The notes below the pieces were generated by a model. It worked only from the letters and a program-made list of their open reading frames with translations, did no database searches and was not told the DNA's origin. Position numbers and translations under genes: made by a program. From NCBI GenBank assembly GCA_963662175.1, contig OY759225.1, positions 124,001 through 188,000 on the forward strand: DNA of 64,000 nt, written 5' to 3'. The stretch's first letter is position 1. Each line of letters opens with the position of its first letter. Source of the stretch: Aradus depressus. Taxonomy: Eukaryota > Arthropoda > Insecta > Hemiptera > Aradidae. Shown piece after piece: positions 22,771-33,932 of this stretch.

Positions 22771-23706
22771 TCTATATAATAAAAATGACTCGCTAATTTT
22801 GCTAAGCGCAAAACTCGAGAACGGCTCGACCAATTCGGCTAATTTTTTTTTCAAATATTCGTTGAAGTCCGAGGAAGGTTCTTATGAAGAGAGTTCCTAG
22901 CGGTCAACTGGAGGGGAGGGGGGGGGGGGGGAGGGCTAAACACAAAAATTGCTCTAGCGCATTAACGGATGGACGGATTATCATGAAATTTCACATGTAG
23001 AATTCTTAAAAGCCAAGTTAAAAAATAGGCTATGTGGCGTTCATAAATTTTGAACGGTAGGGGGGGTTGTGAGGGGGGCCTAAATATAAAGATGGTGCTA
23101 AGTCATTAACGGATGATCGGATTGTCATGGAATTTCATATGTAGTATTCTTAAAGGCCAAATAAAAAATAAGGTGTGTGATGACACAAAATCGTGAACGT
23201 GAGGGGAGTTGTGGGGGTAGGCCTAAATATGAAGATAGTGACCGGTCACGGATGATCCAATTGTCATGGAATTTCACATGTAGAATTTTTAAAGGCGAAA
23301 TAGAAAAATACACTATGTGACATCTCAAAAATTTGAACGGGAGGTGGGGTTGCTGTGGTGCCCAGCGTTTCTAACTACGTACTAGCTGTGGGGTCCGCCG
23401 TTGCAAATCACATACTAGCTGTGGTCACAAGCGTTCTTAAGTACGCACTGGCTAGGACGTCCAGTGATGCTAAGTATTCACTAGCTGTGGTTTCCGCCTT
23501 TGAATGGCGCGTACTAGCCATGGTGCCCAGGAATCCTAAAAACTTACTAACTGGAATGTCTGCCGTTGAAGGACTATAAGCGTTATTCCGTATGAATAAT
23601 TGAAAATTATAACATCATGAATGTACTGTTGAAGAATTGAAATGGATTCGAACGAGAGATATTAGGAGAAAAGTCAAAGTTCCCCGGGCAACGCCGGGTA
23701 TTACTG
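22771..23706 (+). mobile_element. Non-autonomous Helitron
   Basis: The 5' end TCTATATAATAAAAATGACT, followed by CTCGAGAACGGCTCGACCAA, is characteristic of insect Helitrons and is preceded by host A. The 3' side carries the hairpin CCCGGGCAACGCCGGG at 23684-23699 and TATTACTGCTA, where the expected CTAG is not complete. The body has three degenerate ~180-bp repeats with AACGG(A)TGGACGGATTATCATG-like cores, G-rich runs, and the minisatellite shared with 16.5 kb. No Rep/helicase gene. Confidence 0.7.
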
Positions 23707-25437
23707 CTATGTGGAATATAAGTGGGGTTTGAGGGACCGTTTTGACATATTTTCTAAAAACAAATTAATACAGCAATGTTGGTAGATACGCAGCATCCAG
23801 AAACGAAGATGGTCAACCAAAGAAAGATTCAGATGCATGGGGAAAGTCCAATCCGAAGGACGACGTGCTCAAATTTATTTTTATCTTCTCGATTAAAACA
23901 TCTGACCTAAGTGCCTTGGCTAGATTTCTAAGAGGCGATCCTGAGCTCGATAGACTCCATATGTAAGATAAAATAGGTTACCGTTTCGTTCCAACTAAAA
24001 TTATCAAGGAAGAAATGTGGAATATAAATGGGCTTTGAGGGACCGTTTTGACATATTTTCCGAAAAACAAATTAATACAGCAATGTAGGTAGATATGCAG
24101 CATCCAGAAACGAAGATGGTCAACCAAAGAAAGATTCAGATGTATCGGGAAAGTCCAATCCGAAGGACGACGTGCTCAAAGTTATTTTTAACCTAAGTTA
24201 AATTTCACCTACCCAGGTTCAGATACATAACATACGACTCATTATCGAGTACCTGAAAGGCCCTCGATCATGGCTTAAATTCCAATCCGAAGGACGACGT
24301 GCTCACAGTTATTTTTAACCTAAGTGAAATTTCACCTACCCAGGTTTAGATACATAACATACGACTCATTATCGAGTACCTGACATACGCAAAGGCCCTC
24401 GATCATCGCTTAAAGTCCAATCCGAAGGACGACGTGCTCAAATTTATTTATATCTTCTCGATTAAAACATCTGACCTAAGTGCCTTGGCTAGTTTTCTAA
24501 GAGGTCATCCTGAGCTCGGTAAACTCCATTCTTCAAATTTCTCGCTTTTTAACGGTTTTTAGATTTATTATTTGTTAAAACTGATAGAGAACAACCGGGA
24601 TATCTGAATCCTACACAAAAATCGAAATAAAAATGTTATTCGAAATAAGTCGGGCTAAATCCCCTTCTTCAAATTTCTGGCTTTTTAACGGTTTATAGGC
24701 TTAATATTAGTTAAAACTGATAGACAGATTCAGATATATCGGGAAAGTCCCATCCGAAGGACGACGTGCTCAAAGTTATTTTTAACCTAAGTGAAATGTC
24801 ACCCCCAGGTTTAGATACATAACATACGACTTATTATCGAGCACCTGACATACGAAAAGGCCCTAAAGTCCAATCCGAAGGACGACGTGCTCATATTTAT
24901 TTTGATCTTATCGATTACACCATCTGACCTAAGTGCCTTGGCTAGATTTCTAAGAGGCGATCCTGAGCTCGATAGACTCCATATGTAAGATAAAATAGGT
25001 TACCGTTTCGTTCCAACTAAAATTATCAAGGAAGAAATGTGGAATATAAATGGGCTTTGAGAGACCGTTTTGACATATGTTCTGAAAAACAAATTAATAC
25101 AGCAATGTAGGTAGATATGCAGCATCCAGAAACGAAGATGGTCAACCAAAGAAAGATTCAGATGTATTGGGAAAGTCCAATCCGAAGGACGACGTGCTCA
25201 AAGTTATTTTTAACCTAAATTAAATTTCACCTACCCAGGTTCAGATACATAACATACGACTCATTATCGAGTACCTGAAAGGCCCTCGATCATGGCTTAA
25301 ATTCCAATCCGAAGGACGACGTGCTCAAATTTATTTTTTATCTTCTCGATTAAAACATCTGACCGAAGTGACTTGGCTAGATTTCTTTCGGGCTAAATCT
25401 TATTCTTCAAATTTCTATACGGTTTTTAGATTTAATA
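23707..25437. repeat. Nested tandem duplications of the CGAAGGACGACGTGC family
   Basis: A ~300-bp block starting TGTGGAATATAA(G/A)TGGG occurs at about 23712, 24016 and 25037. Within and between the copies are seven or more CCGAAGGACGACGTGCTCA landmarks, several with ACCTACCCAGGTT(C/T)AGATAC and CTCATTATCGAGTACCTG. The arrangement is duplication inside duplication, with segments shared with 15.4-16.2 kb. No coding content. Confidence 0.8.
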
Positions 25438-25964
25438 TGTAATTTGGTTATGTAAGTCAAACTGGGAGACAATTTAAAAATAGGGTATAAGAACACGAAT
25501 CAGAAATAGGCTTAAACATTGACACCACACCTCAGTGAAATTAAATCGTAAAAAAATTTAATTTTTACAAATTTTTAATTAAGATTTTTATATTCTTCAC
25601 AAAAAAAACTAGGTTTTCCGGTATTTTTAGTTTTCTTGTACGAGCAATAGTTTCCGAGATATTGGTCTTTGAAAGTTGCGTTTTATTTAAAATCGTTTGG
25701 GAGTGGATTCATAGACATCTCAGCCCGCCAACCAGGCGAAGAGTGGGGGCGACCCTCCCCCCTGCTCAAAATCCTGGCTACGCCCTGTCAATTTCACATG
25801 AATCTTTTCATATTGAACCAATTATGTACTTTCATACTTCCCCAGTTATACTCCATACTTTAACTTTCTAAGGGAACTTAACATTTTTAGCCGAGATATT
25901 TTGAAACACTTAATAGAAAATAAAGAAAAACGTATGTTTAAAAAAAAAATATTGTCTATTTCAC
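25438..25964 (+). repeat. ~530-bp dispersed repeat, copy 2
   Basis: Direct-orientation partner of 21038-21578. Its right flank runs into a Helitron-type 3' end (26026-26061), so this copy may be part of a Helitron body. Confidence 0.85.
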
Positions 25965-26020
25965 AAGATGAAGATTTCACAGAAGAATTGAATAGGATTC
26001 GAATGAGAGGTATTAGGAGA

Positions 26021-26061
26021 AAAGTCACAGTTGCCCGGGCAACGCCGGGTATTACTGCTAG
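26021..26061 (+). mobile_element. Helitron 3' terminus
   Basis: GC hairpin CCCGGGCAACGCCGGG followed by TATTACTG and CTAG, then host T. This is an intact Helitron end in plus orientation. The matching 5' end is not certain; it could be 22771, if the intervening DNA is internal, or lost. Confidence 0.7.
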
Positions 26062-27004
26062 TTAACAAATAAATATAATTCTTGTAAAACTGTTTTCTAT
26101 TTTTGGTCCTTTAATTTTCAACGCCATTACTATGTAGAGCATGTATTGGGCTTATTATTGTTGCAAAGGGTCTTGTGAGGTTGTGGGCTGTCAATGTTTC
26201 TCCCGGTTACTTTTTTCTTAATTGGCTGAAGGCTGGAAGTGGTGGATGACGCCAGCTCGGTCTCCGTTACAGACATCTCAGCTGTCCACCCTGCTCAACA
26301 GGTAGGACACTCTAGCCAGACTTTCTCTACACAGCCGTATCTGCGATATTATTCTCGTCCTCTCGATGTTAAAATTTGAAAAAATTAGGGAATATTTGGA
26401 TTTAAAAAACACATATTCTGTGAAAATTTGGTGAGTGTCACTCAAAAATAACATTCAAAAAATCCATTTTGGATTTTTTAAAATTCGATGAAAAATCGAA
26501 TTTAAATCGGAAGATAATAAAAAAATACTATAGAGGTGTATTTGAAGCATAAGAACTTAAAAAAAAAATCGACAGTTGCATACTTGCAACAACCTGAAAG
26601 AAAAAAAAAAAAATCAAAATTGCCTTTTTATTTTTTTTCTCATCGAATAATGGGAGTTGGGAGCTGAAATTTTCAGGAAAAATGTTTTTTTACATGTGCA
26701 AACTGTCGGTCAATCGCCCATTCGAAAATCGTTTGGGGCAGTTTTCGCACTCTTATCCGGCTAGACCCCTCCTTAAACGTACTGCTCAAACATGGGTATG
26801 TGACATCACCCAACACTCCTCTCCAGTGTATGCCAGACCTTGGACCCGTGCGGATCTACAAGCTCGAGCCTACTCACTATAAGTCGTATTTATATATATA
26901 TATTTTTTCTTTTTTTTCTATATAGTTATTTCGTAATTTAATTTTTAATTTTTTGGTTTCTTGCGATACTTACTACTGTAGTTTCTGGTAGTTTTTAATT
27001 TGGA
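26062..27004. other. Non-coding and 5' leader of the next LINE
   Basis: Mostly unrecognised AT-rich DNA with runs of A and T. The last part (about 26880-27004) probably belongs to the 5' UTR of the retrotransposon whose ORF1 follows. Confidence 0.35.
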
Positions 27005-27819
27005 ATGACTTCTGAAAGTGATGGGAGGGATATCCCTCCCGACATTGGCAAGGGTGATGAAATGGAGAGTGTAAGTTTGGTCGAAGTAAATGGATGTGAT
27101 ACGGAGCTGAATATTTCTAATAGCAAACCAGAAGGAAATGAAAAACAGATTAACAAAGATGATAGTAAACATTTTAACCCCAGATCATACGAATATTTTG
27201 ATGAAGGCCCATTTTATGTCTTCATTGAATCGAAATCCACAGATAAAAATATAGGAAAATTACATCCAATGGCTTTAGGCTCTCTTATTTATAAGGGCGT
27301 ACCTGGAGTACAAAAAAATATTTTACAAATAAAATCTATCGGTCGAAACAGAGTGAAGGTGGAACTTAGTAATTACGAAAGTGCCAATCTACTTATCAAA
27401 ACTGTAAATAATTTGCTAGCCTATGCGCCTAATTTTATGTTAGAGAAGAAAGGCATTATTCGTGGAGTTTGTCAGGAACTATCAGACGAGGACATATTGA
27501 ACCTTCTTAAAATCGAGAGATCTGTGCGTCACTGCAGTGTTGTAGGGGCTCATAGACTTTTTAGGAAGGAAAATAAACAATTAGTTCCCACCCAGATGAT
27601 TTTATTAACGTGACAGGTTTTACCGGAAGTAGTTAGTATACTTTATGTGAGATGTGAAGTTATGCCCTACGTACCAAGAACCCAACAATGTTACAAGTGT
27701 CTCCGTTGGGGGCATGTATATCGGAATTGTAAAAGTGCAGTCAGATGTTCGAAATGTGGAGACGCTCATGACAAACAAGATTGTACGATCGTGGGAATAA
27801 GTATTTGTGAGTCGAAATG
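27005..27819 (+). pseudogene. LINE ORF1 (gag-like) with one nonsense codon
   Basis: ATG 27005 opens 202 codons to a TGA at 27611-27613. The same frame continues open to TGA 27819. The first part has the RRM-like gag pattern GPFYVFIESKSTDKNIGKLH and GVPGVQKNILQIKSIGRNRV. After the stop come two zinc knuckles, CYKCLRWGHVYRNC and CSKCGDAHDKQDC. This order is typical of I/Jockey-group ORF1 RNA-binding proteins. No ORF2 follows, so the element is truncated at its 3' side. Confidence 0.85.
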
Positions 27820-28913
27820 ATTCCGGGAAATGACATTTCCACATGTTCTAATTCTTTGTCCATTCTTTCATTGAATATAAATGAAGGATCTTCTGTTGAT
27901 GATTGTGGCGAAACAGTAGTTGAAGATGATTGAGAAAGAAATTGAGGGTTGAAATTCACTGCTTTTTTTTGATGAATCATCAGTATTTTTATTTTCGACT
28001 GGTCTGCTCAAAGAAATACGACACTGATTGCACAATATGTAACGTTTTTCCCAATTTTTTTTGTAGCGTCCGCATCAAATTGCGTAGAAATAATATTTTT
28101 ACATCCTGTTGTATTTCATAAAAAAAGCATCACAATTGATGATTTTGCAGTACTGTCTGTAGCTCTGGAACGGCTTATCCGATTTTCATTGGGGTTGAAC
28201 GAAAATGTGCATTTTGGAGGGTAAAAAAATTGAAATAAAGCCTTATGATCCAATTTGAAATTCTTGATTAAATTTCGTTATATGTTCAGTTGAGGTAAAT
28301 TATAGAGGTGAGCTTGAATCGTGGGACACCCAATATATTATAGTTCGTCTATTATTTATTTTTAATTATTTTCAACACCAATAAAATTAGGCTAGTTTAA
28401 TACAATTTCATTAGAATTTTCTTATGTAGATATATTTAATATATTTAAAAATATAAGTAAATATATATATTTAATCAAATGTATATATTTAATAAAATAT
28501 ATATATTTAATCAAATATATATATTTAAACCTATATATATATATTTAATCAAATATATATATATTTCATCAAATATAAACATTTTTTAAAAATTTACGAT
28601 ATTGACAAACCTGACTTGAGTCTGTTTATCCTATCCTAACCTTCACTGCTCTTAGTCTAGTCCTGTATTTGATACTTTAGGGTTATTATTTCATTATGTT
28701 TATTTCGTTTTAAAATATCGTGCATTATTGTATTAGTGATTGTTTAAAATGTTGCCAAGTTCCATTATTGTGCTTAAATCATTTTAATTTTATCGTTTAA
28801 ATAACAATGAAACCGTGTGTTCAAAAAAAAAAAAAAAGAATTATTATTTAATTGTTGTTAAAAAATGTGAATATTTATTGTTGATGAATTTTTTTTTAAA
28901 CATGTTAATTCAG
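27820..28913. other. Non-coding AT-rich DNA
   Basis: Contains an ATATATATTTAATCAAAT-type tandem stretch at 28430-28575. No gene is supported. Confidence 0.45.
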
Positions 28914-29623
28914 TTGTTAAAGAAGTTAGTGAATTTCTAGAGCAATGTCACTGCGCAAAACTAATTCTTTTCTGAGTAGTAATTCAAACTCCAATATTTT
29001 TTCGAAAGAAGGCTACATGGAGTGCCCGGAAAATAACGATGTAGTGCCTCATAAAGTTGATGAAACTAAGAATACTCAAACCCAACAAACTGAAACATCA
29101 AAAGTTGGTAATTTTTCAAATGGTTCTATGTTGACAGACTTGAATGCAATCAATTCAAATCAAGTTAAAAATGGTACGAAGCACGGTTGTCGAGGTCCTA
29201 TTACACCAGAAGATGCACTGATACACTTTAGTAGCTCTCTGACAAGGTATGAATTTTGTGAAATAACTGCTTATCCGGAAATTTATTTTTTGGGTCACCG
29301 GGCTAAAAAAATTCAAGGAGTTGTTGGCGGACCAAATAATTGCAGTTATAAAACAAGATAAGGATAACACAATGAATATTATTCATATGTTTGATCATTT
29401 TGTATTCAGGAATCATATTTGTATAACTTTTGAACTTCTATCAATTAATTTGTACGAATTGATCAAAAAGAACAAGTTTCAAGGGTTCAGCCTACAGTTG
29501 GTCCGAAGATTTTCACATTCTCTTCTCCAATGTCTAGATGCGCTTTATAGAAATAAGATTATTCATTGTGATATGAAACCCGAGAATGTCTTAATCAAGC
29601 AACCAGGAAGAAGTGGAATTAAG
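28914..29623 (+). pseudogene. DYRK-family protein kinase fragment lacking the ATP-binding lobe
   Basis: An acceptor (TTAATTCAG) ends at 28913 and ATG lies at 28945. The first part carries the DYRK N-terminal homology box: [29 protein letters not shown] and GGPNN. It then jumps to the kinase domain after the hinge: [32 protein letters not shown] and the catalytic loop [11 protein letters not shown], ending GRSGIK before a GTGAGT donor at 29624. In DYRK2/4-type kinases about 60 residues with the glycine loop and catalytic lysine separate these parts. They are missing here and the two halves are in different frames (join at 29340-29346). DYRKs are Ser/Thr kinases that autophosphorylate a tyrosine; this copy cannot bind ATP normally. 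Confidence 0.85.
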
Positions 29624-29681
29624 GTGAGTTTTAACATTTAAAAGCTTATTATACTTTTGATAAAACTATAAAATATCCCAC

Positions 29682-29712
<31 letters not shown>

Positions 29713-30640
29713 TTTTTTTAATTGTTGTTAATCAAGCAATAAAGCTAATCATTACTTGATTCTATTTGATTGTTGGTCACGCCATCCGGAGTTGCCTTGT
29801 GGATCCTTTTCGAAAGCAAAAATGTGCTCCCTATGTCTAGGTCATGTGACGCAGGAAAATCTATCAGCCTCTGATTACAGTGTTTGTTACATATCTGTTA
29901 ACTTGACAGTTATTGTTTTAGTGCAAGGTTTGGTTAGCAGATGTGAATATCTCTAACCGAGTGCCTCTTTAGTCCTGGATCTCTATGGTTTCTCTGAATG
30001 TACCTATTGTCCCCTCAAATAGAGAGTTGTTCATGATCCACTCTCTAAGTGCTATTTCCGACCTTAGTGTATCTTGATGCGAATGTTTCTTAACTCAGCC
30101 TCGTCTCAGCTGTTTAAATCTTGAGATGGCTCCAATGAAACTTTAAAAAAATAATTACCTCTCGAAAATATTTTGTATTTTAAAATATTCACCCACTTGT
30201 TCATCTATTTTCTAGTTAATAGTTGTTATTTTATGTCGTATAGTATCTTTTTACACTATTATTCATGTTGACAGGGCATGGAGAAGGGATGGACATAAAA
30301 CAAGAGGAAGAAGAAACCTGTCTCTCTATCTCGTAAGTTATTTTCAGGGTATCGCCACTTTATAAGATCAGCGCGGTTCATCTAAAATTATGTGAATTAT
30401 GAAAATATTAGTAATGGATGTGTACTTAATGTTTCTGCCAAAGAATCTAAATGTCAATTTTCATTATTGTTTTCTTTTTCAAGCATCAGGTATACATTAT
30501 TTTGATCTCAACATGCTTATTTCAAATTGGTCCCATATTTTTCAAGGTAAATTAGTATTTTTTTACCCGAGATCGAATATCTCCGTGGGTTTCCTGGATA
30601 TTAGGCCTAACGCAAATGTTGTTAATTTGTGGCTTTAAAA
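29624..30640. other. Intron-like and non-coding DNA
   Basis: Begins with the donor of the kinase fragment. An AT dinucleotide run lies at 29686-29711. No exon continuing the kinase (the activation-loop part) was found. Confidence 0.45.
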
Positions 30641-30644
30641 AACT

Positions 30645-30955
30645 TTGCTTAGTTTTTGTTGGTGTCACACTTTAGCAACCCGCTTTGGTGCCGTGTTTGA
30701 GTATCTCAAGCTACTTCAGTCCGAAGAAAGTGAATTTTCCTGGTTCGGGGCATCTTAGGAATAAATAGCATCTCCTTTAATATCAAACATGTGTCTGAAT
30801 GTGTCTGTCGCTTTGAAGAGTGTTTCTATTATGCAAACTATGTCTATGTTGTGTCGTGTTAGGAAGTTACTGAAAGACTGCTGCTATGCTTTCAACCCAT
30901 TTGCGTTCCAATTTAGGATTGTTAAATTTTGATCAACTGTAGAGTTAGATCTCAC
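30645..30955 (-). pseudogene. Jockey-type ORF2 endonuclease start, degenerate
   Basis: On the minus strand TILNWNANGLKA is followed by FLTRHNIDIVCIIETLFKAT, the first two motifs of the AP-type endonuclease. Stops interrupt it and the rest of ORF2 is absent or unrecognisable. It follows the ORF1 remnant at 31070-31554 in the right order for one minus-strand Jockey element. Confidence 0.7.
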
Positions 30956-31069
30956 CATAATTAGAAGAAAGTTTGTTATTGAGTAGTAGGAAATGAAGTA
31001 TTTAATTTGAGAATGAAAGGTTTATTTAAACTTATTAGTAGGTTTGTCAAATAGGTCTAATGAGGGGTC

Positions 31070-31554
31070 TTCTTTTTTGAGGTTAGGCTGATGAGGGGTG
31101 CTTTCTGGGGTCTCCAAGGGTTTGATTTAGCTTCAGAGGGGGTGTTTTCCTGTGAGTGTGGAGGATTTTCTGAGACTGGTTGGGAAGTAAGTCTAAGCTA
31201 GATTTGCATTTGTTGTGTCATGATTGTGTGTTGGCATGTGTTTTCTGTGGGTGATTCGTGATTGAAGTTTTAAGAAGGTTTCACAGTCTCTATAATTGGC
31301 GGGGTGGCTTCCACCACAGTTGTGCATGATGGGCAAGTTGTCAAGGAGGCAGAAGTTGTTGCTATGTCCCACTCGCTGGTAATTCGTGCGCTACACAATG
31401 CGTTGGGACCTCTGACGCGGTTTGACAGTCGCTATAGTGTAAAAGAGACGGGATAATGGAGAATTGCCTTCCTCTCAGGGGTGTTCTGGAGCTAGCACAC
31501 AGCGGAGTGGGGCCTTTGTCCTTGTTCAGTAGTCTTGTTACACTGAGGACTGCG
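31070..31554 (-). pseudogene. Jockey-type ORF1, C-terminal part (minus strand)
   Basis: Includes the last zinc-knuckle motif CGGSHPANYRDCETFLK and a basic tail (ITHRKHMPTHNH). The right part (31390-31554) is one half of a tandemly duplicated ORF1 segment. The Gypsy-type element is inserted at its right border. Confidence 0.75.
31390..31554. repeat. Duplicated Jockey ORF1 segment, copy A (left half)
   Basis: Together with 35336-35406 this forms a ~236-bp unit almost identical to 35455-35690. The LTR element splits copy A but not copy B. Confidence 0.85.
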
Positions 31555-31686
31555 TGAGATGATTTAATTTAAATTATATCACATGATCTCCACTATATCA
31601 TATGTTACACTTTTATATTTATTCAGTTTGATTCTCGTTTCAATATGCCAAATAAAGCCTTCGTTCAGAAAAGGTTTTTCATTTCA
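31555..31686 (+). repeat. 5' LTR (132 bp)
   Basis: Contains an arthropod-type initiator TTCAGTTTGA at 31622-31631, 25-30 bases after an AT-rich box, and AATAAA at 31651-31656. Promoter and polyadenylation signals thus sit within about 35 bases, leaving a very short R region. Confidence 0.9.
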
Positions 31687-31706
31687 ATTTATTTGGCATA
31701 TTGAAA
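31638..31706 (+). promoter_or_regulatory. 19-nt complementary pair: LTR segment and primer-binding position
   Basis: TTTCAATATGCCAAATAAA in the 5' LTR (31638-31656) is perfectly complementary to 31688-31706, which begins one base after the LTR, where a tRNA primer-binding site normally lies. No tRNA complement was recognised there. This matches the layout of self-primed LTR elements such as Tf1, in which the RNA 5' region folds back as primer. Confidence 0.7.
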
Positions 31707-31709
31707 ACT

Positions 31710-33932
31710 ATGGAAAAATTATTTCGCCCGGAACGTCTCCAACTCGTCCCTAATGAAGCCGCTGCAGCTCAAAAGTGGACTCATTGGTTCCGGACGTTGC
31801 AGAGCTTCGTGAAGGCCTTGAAGGTGGAGGAAGATCAGAAGCTGGAGCTGCTCATCAATTACATCTCCCCGAGCGAGAGTGAGCAGTACGACCGGGCCAT
31901 CGCTATCCTTGAGGCGCTTTACGTGAAGCCCCGCAATGAGATATTTGCGAGGCATGTCCTAGCCACTCGACGGCAGTTAACAGGTGAGGACATTAACCAA
32001 TATTCTTAAGAACTATTTCTGCTTAGCAAAGACTGTAATTTCAGAGCAGTCTCTGCTGAGCAGAATAGAAACGAATATATTCGTGACTCTTTTATCAGTG
32101 GGCTATTGTCACCTCATGTCCGACAACGCCTTCTCGAGAATTTTTCCCTCTCGCTCGAAGATGCTATTCGACAGGCCCTGTCATTAGAGATGGCTCAGCA
32201 GCAAGCCGATGTATACGCTTCTTCTGGCCCCATTATAAATAAATTATCCAAAGATGACCTTTCCGAGGAGTCCCAAGAAGATGGGTCGCCCACCTCGGCT
32301 GCTACTGCACCCAAATGCTTTTTTTGTGGGCGAGGCAGGCATCCCCGCGTGAAATGTCCAGCAAAGAATGTTACCTGCCATAAATGCGACAAACGGGAGC
32401 ATTATGCGGCGGTATGCAAATCTTCCGATCGACCTCGAAATGTAGTTGCTTCCACCCTGGCTGCTGCTCCTTCCTCTCTTCTGAAGTCAACTGTGAGAGT
32501 CAAGGTGGATGATCAACTGGCTGATGCGGTGGTGGATATCGGTAGCTCAGAGAGCTTCATCAGCAGAAGGTACGTAACATCGCACAAACTTCGCATTTTT
32601 CCTGCTCAGGGTACTGTTTCCATGGCCGCTTCCTCATTGAAATCCTCTGTTAAGGGGACATGCAGGGTCAATCTTTCACTCATGGGTCATTTACATATGA
32701 ATGTAAGTCTAGCCGTTCTCGAAGGCTTATGTGCTGATGTGATTGTTGGGCATGACATTTTGCAGCTCCACGCCAAGGTTGAGGTTAACTTCGGGGGTCC
32801 TAAAGAACCTCTCTCTATCTGCAGTCTAACAGCTGCCAGTGTGCCTCCAGTCTCATTGTTTGCCAATCTGGTGTCTGATTGCAGACCTATCGCCACAAAA
32901 TCTCGTAGACTCACTAGAGAAGATGCTGAATTTGTTAGGCGGGAAATCACCAAACTCTTAGAAGACGGTATAAGAGAGGAGAGTCAGTCTCCGTGGCGAG
33001 CCCAAGTTTTGGTCACCTCTAGCATGAATCACAAAAAGCGGATGGTGATCGACTATTCTCAGACAATAAACCGATATACCCTCCTCAATGCGTTTCCCCT
33101 TCCCCGGATTGAGGATTTGGTGCAAGCAGTATCAAACTATGAGGTTTTCAGTTCAATTGATCTCCGTTCCGCCTACCATCAAATCCCAATCCAGGAGTGT
33201 GAAAAGAAGTACACCGCCTTTGAGGCTTGTGGGAGGTTGTATCAGTTCCGAAGGATACCCTTTGGTGTGACGAATGGGGTTGCGTTTTTTCAGCAAGCTA
33301 CCGATAACATAATCCGCGCCGAGGGCTTGGAAGCCACTTTTGCTTATTTGGATGACCTGACTGTCTGCGGGAAGAGTCAGGAGGAGCACGACTCCAATTT
33401 AAGAAAATTCTTAGAAGTAGCTGAAAAATACAATCTTACTCTGAACAGGGACAAATGTAAGTTCTCAGCGCGCGCAATAAACATTCTAGGTTATACTGTT
33501 TCTAACAGATGTATCAAGCCGGACCCTGAGCGGCTTGGACCGCTTCTCGACCTTCCACCCCCACGGGATGCCGCTACTCTTCGCAGGGCCATGGGTATGT
33601 TTTCTCATTATTCGAAATGGATCAAAGGGTTTTCCGAAAAGATACGACCCCTCGCTCAGTGTAAAACGTTTCCCATGCCTCATGATGTTCTGAGTAATTT
33701 CGAAGCCCGGAAACAAGATATAGGAAAATCGACTGTGAGTACTATTGATGAGAACACTACGCTTATTGTCGAAACTGACGCCTCCAATTTTGCTATTGGG
33801 GCTACCTTGTCGCAATCCGATAGGCCAGTGGCGTTCTTCTCCAGGACTTTGTCTAACTGTGAGCAGCATCACTCGGCGGTAGAAAAAGAAGCCTATGCCA
33901 TCATTAAGGCTTTACGCAAGTGGAGACATTAA
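31710..33932 (+). pseudogene. gag-protease-reverse transcriptase-RNase H of the Gypsy-type element
   Basis: From ATG 31710 one frame runs through gag, interrupted by TAA at 32007-32009. Two zinc knuckles follow (CFFCGRGRHPRVKC and CHKCDKREHYAAVC). The aspartic protease site reads VVDIGSSESFIS. The reverse transcriptase has FSSIDLRSAYHQIPI and the YLDD box (FAYLDDLTVC). RNase H begins at VETDASNFAIGATLS. A TAA at 33930 ends this stretch inside RNase H; the frame continues open beyond it with LITDQRSVAFMFD. Gag and pol share a single frame, so no programmed frameshift is visible. Confidence 0.92.

Noticed and set aside
27741..27980. Ser-rich minus-strand open stretch after the LINE ORF1
   Set aside because: Low-complexity, overlaps the complement of the zinc-knuckle region, no splice sites or family match.
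33486..33872. 128-codon minus-strand open frame inside the LTR element
   Set aside because: Antisense of the reverse transcriptase/RNase H region with no independent support.
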